From Uloborus plumipes (taxonomy: Eukaryota; Arthropoda; Arachnida; Araneae; Uloboridae), in assembly GCA_038373865.1 (NCBI GenBank), contig JAXGGA010003020.1, positions 1 through 64,000 of the forward strand: a DNA stretch of 64,000 bases, written 5' to 3'. Position 1 is the first letter of the stretch. Every line of letters starts with the position of its first letter. The notes beneath the pieces were generated by a model. It was not told the origin of the DNA and searched no databases. It saw nothing but the letters and a program-made list of their open reading frames with translations. Below, piece by piece: positions 36,429 through 47,100 of the stretch. Both the position numbers and the translations under genes were made by a program.

Positions 36429-36497
36429 CGGCCGTAGCCCAGTGAGCAAGGTCCCCCACTCCGACCGCTGGAGGTCTGGGGATCGAGTCCCGTGAAT
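36429..36497 (+). repeat. tRNA-like Pol III promoter unit, left arm
   Basis: TAGCCCAGTGAG (36435-36446) fits an A box and GGATCGAGTCC (36480-36490) fits a B box, with tRNA-like spacing. The overall string resembles an Arg-type tRNA, but acceptor-stem pairing is not convincing. I therefore call it a tRNA-derived SINE promoter and not a tRNA gene. Confidence 0.6.
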
Positions 36498-36624
36498 TAA
36501 CAATATTAAAAATTAAAAAAAAAATATTTTCTAAATGAATAAATAAATAAAATAAAAATGAATAATTAAACGATTTTCCATTAACTATCGAATTTTTTTC
36601 GATATTAAAGAAAAAAAAAATACG

Positions 36625-36700
36625 TCACGGGACTCGATCCCCCGACCTCCAGCGGTCGAAGTGGGGGACCTTGCTCACTGGGCTACGGCCGCTGTTGTGA
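36625..36700 (-). repeat. tRNA-like Pol III promoter unit, right arm
   Basis: This is the inverted counterpart of 36429-36497 with a few substitutions (GGGATCGAGTCCCG retained, TAGCCCAGTGAG retained). Transcription from it would run leftwards into the central loop and toward the left-arm unit. Confidence 0.6.
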
Positions 36701-37239
36701 CCACTGCTCAACCGTACCTCTATAATAACTTCGAGCTGAACTTTGGATCGTCGTTATATCTCGGAAACTAAGGCGCATTGGGGCATATCCTTTTGCTAAA
36801 ATACTTAGGGTGGGTCCCTCTACATAATATATAAAACTCATCAAAATCGGTGAGTGACAACCTGTAAGGTCCCCTTGTCAGAGTTACATACCTACAAACA
36901 AACAAACAAAAAACAAACAAACCCACATGTGAAACTAATAAAAGCGTATTAAAAAGGAAGAAATTTAGCGTCCCTGGGCCCTAGTACAGCCCTGAATAAA
37001 CTATGGCATTATTTTGGTACTTAAATAATTTAAGCGTTAGAAGAAATCAATTTAGTTACATTTTTGTTAATAAATTAAGCTAATTTTCTAAACTGTTACG
37101 TTTAAAAAAAGTTATTAAACAGGTGTATTTATCATATCGTGATAAGCTTATTAGTAAAATTGAGCTACATAATTAAGCTGCATTGAATTTGTGAATTGCT
37201 GGAAACATTAAATCTGTACTATGCACTTAGTGTCATTTA

Positions 37240-37718
37240 GGAACGGCTATATTTTGGACTGGAAACATTTTGGACCGGCGACATTTTGGCCCGGCGACCT
37301 TTTTGACCGGCGACATTTTTGCCCGGCGACATTTTGGACTGGCGAAATTTTCGACCGGCGACATTCTGGCCCGGCGACATTTTTGACTGGCGACATTTTG
37401 GCCCGGCGACATTTTTGACCGGCGACATTTTGGCCCGGCGACATTTTTGACCGGCGACATTTTGGCCCGGCGACATTTTTGACCAGCGACATTTTGGTCT
37501 GGCGACATTTTTGACCGGCGACATTCTGGCCCGGCGACATTTTGGCCCGCGACATTTTGGGCAGACGATATTTTGGACCGGCGACATTTTGGCCCGCGAC
37601 ATTTTAGCCCGCGACATTTCGGCTCGGCGACATTTTGGACCGGCGACATTTTGGCCCGCGACATTTTAGCCCGCGACATTTTGGCTCGGCGACATTTTTG
37701 CCGCGACATTTTGACCCC
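37240..37718 (-). repeat. Right terminal tandem array of the Foldback-like element
   Basis: This is the inverted counterpart of 34213-34735. On the plus strand, units read GGCGACATTTTGGCCC alternating with GGCGACATTTTTGACC, a clear 32-bp double unit. It ends at GACATTTTGACCCCAAACC beside the duplicated target. Minus-strand frames of up to 164 codons are read-through of the stop-free repeat. Confidence 0.92.
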
Positions 37719-38612
37719 AAACCCCATATCATATCACGGACGATCCCTATTGCTTCGAATTGTGGGCAACCTGAGCAGCAACCGGTACATCAGTGAAGTT
37801 CTACAGCCTCAAGCTGTCCCCTTCTTTTAAGGCTTGCCTGGCGCTGCATTTCAGCAGGATAATGCCCGTCCTCATGTTGCTAGGACTTTTTAATCCTTCC
37901 TTGCATCGCAGCAGGAACAGCTTCTTCCCTGGCCAGCGTATTCCCCGGATATGTCGCCGATTGAACATGTTTGGGATTTCGTTGGTCGGCGTCTTGTTCG
38001 TGATCCTCGTCTTGTTGCTTCTACAGACGAACTTTGGGAACGCTTACAAACAGTATGGAATGCTCTTGATCAGGCAGACATTAAAAATTTGTTTAACTCC
38101 CTGCCACGTCGCGTAGCAGCACTTATTGCAGCGCGTGGTGGCTACACAAAATACTACTTTCAATATTTTGTAATTGTTTGTTGGCTTTCTAAGTTTATTC
38201 ATTTTTTTGTGCCACTGTTACTCAGCTGTGTATTAAATTAAATTCAATTATGACGATTCCTTCATGGTGTTGCAATTTTCACAAACATGAGTTTGGATCA
38301 AAAACTACTAGATCTAAATTAAATGAGGATATAAAGCAAATATTTTAAGACAAAACCCCTACAGATCCATAGTTTCGCTTTCAGAACTAGATTTTGAGAA
38401 ATTGATATAAATGGGGTTGATTGTGAGCGACTGAAGTGTGTGGAGTCCCATAGATACTGTTTGAGGGGGATCAGGGTTCAAAAGTTGCCAGGTTTGGCAG
38501 TTCTCGTTTTCTTTTCCTAAATTTTGAATACTTTCTAACAAGCTTTTTAAATAATGCATATGGACTTCCATAAATGTGTTATGCAAGTTCATACAATTAC
38601 TACACAGTTATT

Positions 38613-39818
38613 AGAGGCGTACCGAGTAACACTTTGGCCGAGTTGCAGAGGACCGAGTACTCCGCCTTCCACTGCTCGGTCGAGTACTGAGTTACCAAAT
38701 ACTTGGTGTTGCACTTGTTGTACAGAAGTTTGAAATACAATGTCTTTGATAATCGAAATATTTTCATAGCAGTTTTCTTCTCTATGTATTGTTTGCCCCA
38801 AAATAGTCAAGACTTTTTTTTTACGATTATAAAAATAACATCACTCCTATGCATTGTTATCACTATGACCAAGACTTTGAATCTGAAAAATAATGGTTTA
38901 AGAAGTTCGTAATCTAAGTTTACAATTGATTCAAATTAAATTGGAATATGATTTAAAGGTTTCTTATGATCAGTCTATAAATATTCATCTTAAGAATCAC
39001 ATTGAACTGTTCCTAGGCTAAAGATTAATTTAGCACACAAATGTGTGACATGGAAAAGATAGTTATTCGCAAATATACATTCATAAATTTGCAACGGAGA
39101 AAGGACAAAGGCAATAGCTAAAGGTCGAGACTAGCGGTTGTCACTAACCAGTGGTGACTAAAAACGTTCTTTGGCGACTACAAAATGTGATGTTAGTCGC
39201 CAAATTGGCGACCGACTTTTTTGTAACAAATATACAAAATGTCAAAGCATCGAGCAGATTATCATGAGAAAATAGCCATCAGCATCGTCACTGGCGGCCG
39301 ACATTTTCTTGGAGAGAAAATCGACTCATCTATGTAGAAATGCAATGAAACTTACTTGGAAAAATAGTCAAAGATGACAAAACTTATAATTAATCAGCTA
39401 ACCTTATTCTAAACCTTATTCTTTTATACTACGATAATTTAGTGAAGAAATATGCCAGTGCATAATGTAGTATTGCTATGTGTAGAATGAAGAGAAATGG
39501 GATTACAGTTTTGCAACATGGTACAAAGTCTCCACCAAGAAATCCAAAGTATCCACAAACTTTTTTGGTTTACTGGCCAATTGCCACTAATAAATTTCTT
39601 TATTCTCAAACTTTAGCAATGACTAACTTTTACCATGCATCGATTATATAAGTGGGGATTTTTTTTGACTCATACATAGAACACAGTTCATTTTGTAAAT
39701 AAAAAAAATTATAAATTTCTCAAAAATTTCAGTATCATTGGCTGAGTACCGAGTAATCGGTAAATGAGCTGAGTATGCTGAGTACCGAGTATTTACCAAG
39801 TACTCGGGACACCACTAG
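38613..39818. mobile_element. hAT-like non-autonomous element
   Basis: The 8-bp direct repeat CAGTTATT flanks both ends (38605-38612, 39819-39826). The left end (T)AGAGGCGTACCGAGTA and the complement of the right end, (C)TAGTGGTGTCCCGAGTA, match the AG-GG-GT-CCGAGTA pattern common in hAT TIRs. GAGTAC-type words repeat subterminally at both ends (38660-38700, 39740-39800). The 1.2-kb interior has only 70-77 codon frames, so no transposase remains. Confidence 0.8.
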
Positions 39819-39850
39819 CAGTTATTGTTAAAAAGAAACTCTTTTCTTAA

Positions 39851-40376
39851 CCCTTAGATTGCCAATGTATCCCACAGGATACATCACTTTCTACATTTTT
39901 TAATTTGAATTAGGCGCCCTCTAGGGGGCTGGCTTTTAACCTATAGCATTATTCGAACCTTCTTTTCAACATCTGTCTTTACTGTGGCTATTTACAAAGT
40001 AACGCGTTCAGTATTAAGTTCATAAGTGTGACAGTGTTCTACCAAAACAATATGGCGTCATGTCGATTACAGGTATGATCTCTTTTATTTTTTTAATTTC
40101 TTTTGTATTTTGATTTGTATAGTAATTTATAGATAGATATAGTTGTATTTTAAATAAATACTTGATTAAATTTTATAAAAAGTTTTTATGTATTCTTATT
40201 TGCTACTTTGGCAGTGTATCCTACAGGATACAAAATTTATAAAACCGATTTTCTTTTCATTTTTTCCCATGAATTGTTTTTTTAAATTATATAATATTTA
40301 TGCATTTTACCCCAAAAAACTAAAATAAAAAAAATTGTCAAAGTTTTTAAATTTTTGATATGTGCCAAACTAAGGG
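39851..40376. mobile_element. piggyBac-like MITE, second family
   Basis: It is flanked by TTAA (39847-39850, 40377-40380), with ends CCCTTAGATTGCCA and the complement CCCTTAGTTTGGCA. A hyphenated palindrome GTATCC(C/T)ACAGGATAC occurs at 39867-39882 and again in direct orientation at 40216-40231. Each copy is preceded by a TTGC/GGCA-type string, so the left subterminal segment is duplicated internally. There is no transposase. Its sequence differs from the 18909/29724 family, so two piggyBac-like families are present. Confidence 0.72.
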
Positions 40377-40710
40377 TTAATACTGTAAGGGAAAATATCG
40401 TCCTTATCTCACTGCTGTAAGATATGCGGCTAGGGAAACATAATTTTACATGATTTTCTCCACCGATGTGAGAGTAAGGATTGTCACTCAGTTGTCTCTT
40501 ACCCCGTGATAGGGATGATGTGTTTCCTCCCAGGCATTGTTCTGAGTGACATATGCGTGATTTCACTCATCGTGAACATTTAATCTTGCACGCAAGTTTC
40601 AGCTTAACTAGCCGATGCCTTAACACCATGTCTTTCAATTTAGTCTAATGGAAATAAGTAGAGTTGAATTTGAAATTTGACAGAGTAACATCATTTTTGA
40701 AGTTGTTCCT

Positions 40711-41035
40711 ACACCAGATGTTGTTTTTACAGTATAATACAGACTAAGATTTTATGGTAAATACAACTAAAAATTGCAATTTGTACACTTTTAAACTGTA
40801 AAATTGCTGCTCTGCAGTAATAAACTTTAAATGCTCTAATTTTACAGTTTATTAAAATGCATTTTACAGTTTTAAAGTGGAACCACTGCTTTCAGTATTA
40901 TACTGTTATTTTTGCAGTACAATACAGCTAATTTTGTGGTAATGAGCTGTAAAATTGCTAATTTTACAGTTTATTACCGTGCATTTTACAGTTTTAAACT
41001 GGTACCTCTGCTGCCTGTATTATACTGTAAAATCA
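40711..41035. mobile_element. MITE-like family M1, copy 5
   Basis: It begins ACACCAGATGTTGTTTTTAC and has two successive TTTTT(A/G)CAGTA-AATACAGCTAATTTT starts (40725 and 40915). Both are followed by CAGTTTATTACCGTGCATTT and CTCTGCTGCCTGTATTAT, so it looks like a partial internal duplication. The right end is degraded. Confidence 0.7.
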
Positions 41036-41611
41036 CTGAAAAATGCAGAAAAAGTTTGACCAATGCAGACAAAGTGAAACACAGAAAAAGTGAAATTAAT
41101 GAGAGACAAATTAAAAAAATGTACAGTTTGAAAGGAAAAGTAATATTGGAGATATTTTTTAAGCTTTGAGAGTAAGGTAACCACAAGAGAGAGAGAAAAA
41201 AAACACTGCTGCAAAAGCTGAACGTAGTTGTTTTTTTTATTAAAAAAAGCTAACACTTTTTGTGACAGCAGTTTAAAGTCGCTCCTAAAATGTTTTTCAA
41301 AGAAAATAATGCGACACAAAGCTATGGTTTAGAAAAGCAGAACAAATGCAATTTTCCTCTCCAAAATCAGTTCTTAGTCTTCAATTACAGACTTAAATTG
41401 GGTCAGAAATATAAAAAAGGAACAGAGGTACATTTTTTTTGGTTCTTACATTTAACGTCTATCAAGTTAAAACTTGATATACAGGGGAGAGCAACCGTTC
41501 TAAAAAAAACTCAAATTGAAGTAACTACTGGATCCCAGTTATTTTCATTTCTAGAAGTAAATTTAAAAAAAAACCATATAAGTGTCAATATTCTTATTTC
41601 TTTTACATATG
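41036..41611. other. Anonymous A+T-rich DNA
   Basis: A 112-codon plus-strand frame at 41290-41628 runs into the next MITE and has no recognisable domain. I do not call it a gene. Confidence 0.5.
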
Positions 41612-41787
41612 CACTCGAGCCCGCTTAATGGAATATCGGTTAAAAGAATATCCCGCTTAATAGAAGACATTTTCAATGTAACAAAACCATTATAATGTAT
41701 TCGTTTGATCCCGGATAATAGAATATTCCGCTTATAAGAACATTTTTTCTGTGACAAAAAGGCTATTCCATTAAGCGAGTTCAACTG
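41612..41787. mobile_element. Short pogo/Tigger-like MITE
   Basis: The left end CACTCGAGCCCGCTTAATGG and the complement of the right end, CAGTTGAACTCGCTTAATGG, are inverted and differ at four positions. Both continue AATA. A second, inner inverted layer (CCCGCTTAATAGAA against TTCCGCTTATAAGAA) lies inside. The start resembles the 6906-7797 element (CAGTTGAACC). The flanks are TG and CA instead of TA TA, so the target may be mutated. Length is 176 bp and it is non-coding. Confidence 0.6.
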
Positions 41788-43119
41788 CATGAGTACATAC
41801 ATTCATAGACATATCAGGTCCGAATATGTACTGCTAGTTTAATTTGGGCCTCGAATTATTTAAGCAACTTTAATAGCGTTTTGATTTTTGGGTTCAAATT
41901 TGTTTTATATGTTCTGTAACGTTTTGTTTTTCTTTCCCTCATACATTACCTTTTTTTTTATTTCGAAGAGTTTCATAATAAATTTAATCACAGCTGATTT
42001 AGAGATATATTATCTTTTAACAACCATGTTTGTTTTTATTCCATTTTTTCAGACATGTGCATGCGGTGAACTACGAAAAAAACGTAAGCGGAATTGAAAT
42101 GTTTAAAAATGTATATCCCAGTGCATTGACGCCCATTATCCATTGAAATAAACATTATGTTATTTATTTTTTACTCCTTGGGGCGCATTGTAGAAAATTT
42201 ATGCCATCACAACGCGGGCTATAAACCATTTTTCGAGCACAATCTAAATTCCTCCCACAGCGAGTATTTGCCTTAAATAAATCAGTTGCTTGGAAGACGT
42301 TTGACTTTTTTCTCTTTAAATGATTGAGTTATTGCCTTCTTTTTTGATTGTGAAATCAGTATTCTTTTCAGTGGAATGAATTATTTTAATATCCATTCAA
42401 GGCATTTCATGACCAGACAAAGAAATATAATAGTAAATATTTTCTCCTAGCATTGAAGTGGTGAAAAAAACAGCAAGTGAAAAATATAAATGCTATTTCT
42501 TTTATGTTTTATTATTATTATTGTTTTTTTTTTTCGTGTCGTTCGGTAAAATATTTAGATTTCAGTTCTGAAGCACTCATCATCCGGCAATCAGATGCTT
42601 TTCAAGTATCTAGATCAATTTAAAAATTTTTAAATTATATTTCCCTTTGAATTTATCATTTATTCAAGAAATATATTACTTCCTGCTACAAATTTAGTTT
42701 CGTTCAACTTTTGGTTTCGTAGATGCTCAGGGAATTAAGCATTCAAAAAATAATCACAATAATGTTAAAAGCAATTTATTATGAGTAAGGATGGTAATAG
42801 CAGTCTAGTTTTCTTCATTTTTTTTTTGATGTTAAATACTCCTGATCAGGAAGCATCGAAATTTCGATACATAAAATTTTCATTTTGTCCGCGAAGTTAT
42901 TGATGGCTGCAATAAAAACTGTACGTTATTTAAGCTACCAGTTGCACCTAGTGGTCATGACAGATTGAAAACTGTTGAACCGTGATGACACAAAATACTA
43001 GGGACAAGTTTTAGCTATGACAGAAACATACTAATAATATGCGATAAAGGTAAATAAAAAACTTTACTTCAAATTAGAATACTTGCAGCATAGTAAAAAT
43101 CTATTTTAGCAGTACATTT
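41788..43119. other. Anonymous A+T-rich DNA
   Basis: No gene or repeat I can support. Short frames (69 codons at 41888-42097) are composition-driven. Confidence 0.55.
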
Positions 43120-43697
43120 GCGACCACCTTGTCTGCTGGTCAGAGAAGACTGACTCGGAGGGGGAGATTCCAGGTTCGAGTCACGGCTCGGGGAACTACT
43201 TTGATATACCTCCCCAAATCGGAAAATTAGCGACTTTTTTTTCTCGCCAAGTAAAATACCTGGTTTTGTTGTTGCCATAAAAAATTGTTGCCCCAAAACT
43301 TAAGAAAAAAAAATCTCAAAAAGTGGTACAAAATGCAAGAAAATACCAAATCTGACAACAGCAAAAACCTAAAAGCTGTAAAAACCTAAATTGGCAACAG
43401 CAAAATAAGAAATATGAACCCTAAAGAGACCGTAGGGAGTGACAGATTTGGCGCGCGATTTGGGGGGGGGGTATATCAAAGTTATACCCGGCTCGGGTAT
43501 GGATGTACTTTCTCTGTCTTGTCCTTGTCCTTTCTTTGTGTGAATGTGCTGTCATGGTGTGAATGGTTGCATACACTATGAACGTGTCTTTATGGCACGT
43601 ATGGAAGTCGGACTTCACACCGAATAATGGTATATTTGAAAAAGTAAAACAGCGCACCCCAAATTGCCATCGTACTTGGCATTAGACACCAACAGCA
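43120..43697 (+). mobile_element. tRNA-derived SINE, copy 1, split by a MITE
   Basis: The head CCACCTTGTCTGCTGGTCAG and the B box GGTTCGAGTCACGG (43173-43186) match the head of 48401-48702. After the 296-bp insertion the body resumes at GGTATGGATGTACTTTCTCTG and runs through CTTTGTGTGAATGTG, GAAGTCGGACTTCACACCGA, and CGCACCCCAAATTGCCATC to about 43697. The head resembles tRNA-Glu/Asp in its D-arm string. It is a degraded copy and the tail is worn. Confidence 0.8.
43193..43488. mobile_element. 296-bp MITE inserted in the SINE, 9-bp target duplication
   Basis: CGGCTCGGG flanks both sides (43184-43192, 43489-43497), and only one copy exists in the uninterrupted SINE plan. Inverted ends are GAACTACTTTGATATACC and the complement GGTATAACTTTGATATACC, continuing CCCCAAATCG on both sides. 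A 9-bp duplication fits Mutator-like or Foldback-type elements. It shares no sequence with the 34203-37723 element. It is non-coding; the 75-codon frame over it is chance. Confidence 0.8.
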
Positions 43698-43949
43698 CAT
43701 TTTAGCTCTATTTGCTCTCAAGGCAGATCATTAAAGACAGAAGTTCTGGTAAGGGGCAATGGATGATAATAGCATTTTAATACTTATATTTAGCCTCGAA
43801 ATAAATATACTTTGTTCAGTACTGAAAATGACGGAAATGTTCGTTTCAAAGCCAGTAATTAAGAGAGAAATAAATAATAACAGTAGTAGGAGGAAGGGAA
43901 CACAACTTTTTCAAGATTGTTGCAACGTTCACGAAACTGTTCCTTTCTG

Positions 43950-44176
43950 CGCTGCAAAAAAAAAAAAAAAAAGTTGTTTTTACAGCATAATACTCGCAGC
44001 CAAGGTTCCAGTTTAAAACTGTAAAATGCACAGTAATAAATTGTAAAATTAGCAACTTTACAGTTTAATACTGTAAAACTAGCAATTTTACGTTTTATCA
44101 GTGTACATTTTACAGTTTTAAACTGGAACTCTGACTGCCAGTATTATACAGTAAAATTAACCTTTTTCTGCAGTGT
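43950..44176. mobile_element. MITE-like family M1, copy 6
   Basis: It runs from CGCTGCAAAAA (with a 17-A run) to TTCTGCAGTGT. It has TTGTTTTTACAGCATAATAC, CAAGGTTCCAGTTTAAAACT, and the mirror CAGTTTTAAACTGGAACTCTG plus CTGCCAGTATTATACAGTAA. This copy shows the near-symmetric plan of the family most clearly. Confidence 0.72.
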
Positions 44177-47100
44177 AGAGTTAGAGTTCTAGCCCATGTC
44201 CGTAGATATCATTATATTCAACCTCAAATCTGCTTATTAGACATGCCATCTGTAGAATAAATATGCTTATAGCAACTGCATTACCTTACGTTCATCTCAA
44301 ATTATCATTAAAAGAAAAAAGAACTGCACTCATGACATTTTTTAAAGAAAACAGACTGTTTTTTTTTTCAATTTTTCTTCTTTTTTTTTCTTTTCAGTGC
44401 CAAGAAATCAAAAATCTCAAAACGACCGGTGCACCTAGCGCAAATTTAGTAAAATGTCATAAATTCTTATTAAACACGCTACCCCTGCAATTTTTTTTAA
44501 CTTATCTTTTAATCAAAGATGTGCTAGTTTTTCGGCATTAAAATTAAAACAACCCATAACTGCGTGGTACCAATAATTGAGTGGTAACTTAACTAGCAAC
44601 TAAATCAATTCCCCTATATATTTTTAAAAATTATTATTTTTTTCTTCTTTTATCAAGATTTTATAAAACATCTGGTCTTTTAAAAACTTAGAAAAGAATG
44701 CATTTCGTACGAAACAGGGAAGGATTTACTTTTTATTTTCAAAAGTATATTTCGAAGAACAATAATGATTGGAGAGTATTTTTCTGCAAAACTTTAACGC
44801 TAAGAGTTTTAACTTATTCAAAAATTCAAGCTTTAAATATCTTGTGCATGGTAAAAAATGTAAAAGTAGATTGAGAAACAAAATTAAATAAAAAGTGAAA
44901 AATGAGAGTTATTGCTTCGGGGAGATTCGGAAGTGAAAACAATTCGTTAGAAATATTTATTATTTAGAATGTTTGGTTACCACACACGTAATAAAGATAT
45001 GAATATTTATACCTCTATGACAAATCTTTTCTGCGGGTTGGTTCAGAATGTGTTGTGTAAATATGAAAGATTTGAGTCTTCTTGTCAAAGATGTGTAGAG
45101 CAATATTAACTATGCCTGTGAGGCTTTACTGAATATATATACGACTATTTTAAGGGATGGAAGATTTTCGTAATACTTTTTTCAACTAGAAATGTTTTTA
45201 AATTTGAACAAGAGGCAGTCTGTATTTGCTATTTCTTCTCACGTTTTGTTTACATCATGGGTACTATAAATAAATAAATAAATCAGGAAATAGATGCTTT
45301 CTTTTTCTGCATTAAGAATCTATCCCCTTCTTTTTTAATAGCGAATTATTAACGCATTTGTGTCCAAGTTTTTTTAAACATATTTTTTCAATTTTTATCT
45401 GTTTTAAACTCTTACTTGGAATGGTTTACATACATTTTAGGCGTAAAAAAGATCGCCGTTGATATATTTATTAATCTATTTAACGTCCTGTTTATGGGAT
45501 ATTTTGCAGATATGTGAGCAAAATACGACCTTACTTGACTTGACTTTTGCAAAGTAACCTTACAGAAGGCACCTGTGATCAATTTTAACCAAATCATTTT
45601 AAAATAGTTCAGTTTTATGAAAAAAATGCTCACAAAAAACTTTTACTTTCTGTGGCTACCCATGCTGGATCGTTGCTTGACTGATTTGTCTGAAAATAGC
45701 TGTCAATAAATAAACTCTGATATACAAATAGTGGCTCTAACTGGTTTTCTCAAGAAGAAGGACTATTTAACTTGTGAGAAACAGCTTTAGTAAAATGATA
45801 TACCCATTACATATTGTTGTATGCAGTAACTAGCAAGCGTCCCGTTTTTAGGCTACTGGGCATATATAGGTTAATTTTAATATTGGTTCTTTTAATGAGT
45901 ATGCGAAGAATATTTTAGACATACTGTAAATAAAAAAAGCATTAATGATATTTTAAAATACTATAAATTACGGCATTTAATTTTTTTTTCTCAGGAAACA
46001 GTTTATGAGAACATTAAAATTTAAGCAAAAACCGGAAATGATTTCAATCTCTCTATTTTAAGATTATGAGGGATTAAAACACTTTTCCTTGTGAAAAATG
46101 CTTTTAAAATATGTATTTTAACAGCAATAACTATTCGACATTTATGCGTGTTTTGTGCACATTTGGAAGTTGTAAAATATGAAAGCTGTTAAAACCGTTG
46201 TTTTTTAAAACATAAATTTGTTCTGTACATGATTTTTAATCGGAATTTTTAAAACACTCATTTAACTAACTAATTAAGCTAGAGAAACTACTAGGCCCAA
46301 ACAATTATCCAAGAAATACATTTATAAAAAAAGCAATCAGGCTTATTAATATTTAGAACAAAAGAGAAAAAAAAATGAAAAAAGAAAAAGAAAACTTACG
46401 CATTTGTTTTTTCCCCCTTGATTACAAACATTATTGTGTATAGTTTCCAGGACAGCATGTATGTATATATTTTCTAATACATTTAGGGTTTTCAAAAAAA
46501 AAAAAAAAGCTATAATAAGAATGCTTAGGAATTCGGAATTATAAATGTAATTATGATACAATACTTGATCTAGAGTTTTCCAAAACTCCTAAAGCATTAG
46601 TTTGTCTTGTTACGATGCAAATGAAATGCTTTTTTTACTTAAATAAAAGTAGCTACAGAAAAAATTCACAGCATAATTGATAAAAGTAAAAAAAAAAAAA
46701 AAACAATATTTTTATAAAGAGAGCAAAAAGAGAACCAATTAAATCCCAAAAACACTTTATTGAGGAGAAAATAAACGCATTAATGTAAAATAAATAAATA
46801 ACGTGAATGTATAGGTAGGGAAGAATAACATCTATTTTTTACTATCTGAACAGCGTAAAATTACTTTTTTGTACTAATACATAAAAATAAATGTTTTTAA
46901 CCTCTGTTGATTTGTTCAGCAAGTACATTTGCTCTTAAGTTAATCGGCTAAAAAATATTTCTAGCACTTAACCAACGCATAAATAATAAATACCTACATA
47001 AATTCACGCCACATGCATCGACATTTTTATATGCGTCATTTGATGGCAAGCAAACCTGGCTGCAACATTATCCTCTTAGAAGTAAGACTTTCGTTGTATT

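Larger units (their letters stand above)
36244..36893. repeat. Palindrome with paired tRNA-like units inside the Foldback-like element
   Basis: The left arm (about 36244-36500) and right arm (about 36624-36893) are complementary over roughly 250 bp, starting ACAAGGGGACCTTACAGGTT. They are separated by a 120-bp A+T-rich loop. Each arm contains a tRNA-like box pair next to the loop, so the two point at each other. It may be an inverted SINE dimer or a MITE of its own. Beyond the right arm is a (CAAA)n-like tract at 36897-36920. Confidence 0.85.
34203..37723. mobile_element. Foldback-like element with tandem-repeat inverted ends
   Basis: The element is bounded by the exact 9-bp duplication CCATATCAT (34194-34202 and 37724-37732) inside a transposase frame. 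Its ends are GGTATACGCCTAAAATGTCG and the complement GGTTTGGGGTCAAAATGTCG. These open into ~500-bp inverted arrays of a ~16-bp unit. Long TIRs made of short tandem repeats plus a 9-bp duplication are the defining traits of Drosophila Foldback elements; MULEs also make 9-bp duplications. The 2.5-kb middle has no transposase and carries a large palindrome (36244-36893). Confidence 0.85.
33595..38241 (+). pseudogene. Tc1-like transposase pseudogene, interrupted
   Basis: It starts ATG at 33595 (MPLRRKRARFQQLT), the same start as the relic at 60315. The helix-turn-helix region is readable (REVAARVQRNSSTVVRIW) until an in-frame TAG near 33751 and a one-base loss near 33764. The catalytic part reads ESRF near 34065 and VMVWGAIS up to 34200, where the Foldback-like element interrupts it. 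Beyond the insertion it resumes as YHGRSLLLRIVGN, QQDNARPH (D at 37858), a TAA near 37888, then SPDMSPIEHVWD (E at 37963), ending near 38160-38241. D-to-E spacing is 34 residues. It is dead several times over. Confidence 0.88.
33353..38293 (+). mobile_element. Tc1-like element split by a Foldback-like insertion
   Basis: The terminal repeats begin AACTCATGTTTGTGAAAATT and are inverted at 33353 and 38293, with TA on the left and TG (probably mutated TA) on the right. Without the insertion at 34203-37723 and one copy of its 9-bp duplication, the element is about 1.4 kb, normal for Tc1. It shares TIR and transposase N-terminus with the relic at 59775-60557. The 5' leader (33360-33590) is also shared with that copy, including GTAGGTGGTTATCTGCTTGT. 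Confidence 0.88.

Noticed and set aside
36429..36497. tRNA gene call
   Set aside because: A and B boxes are present, but acceptor-stem pairing and a clean anticodon arm are not; it lies in a palindromic repeat.
41290..41628. 112-codon frame
   Set aside because: No recognisable domain, compositionally ordinary, and it runs into the pogo-like MITE.
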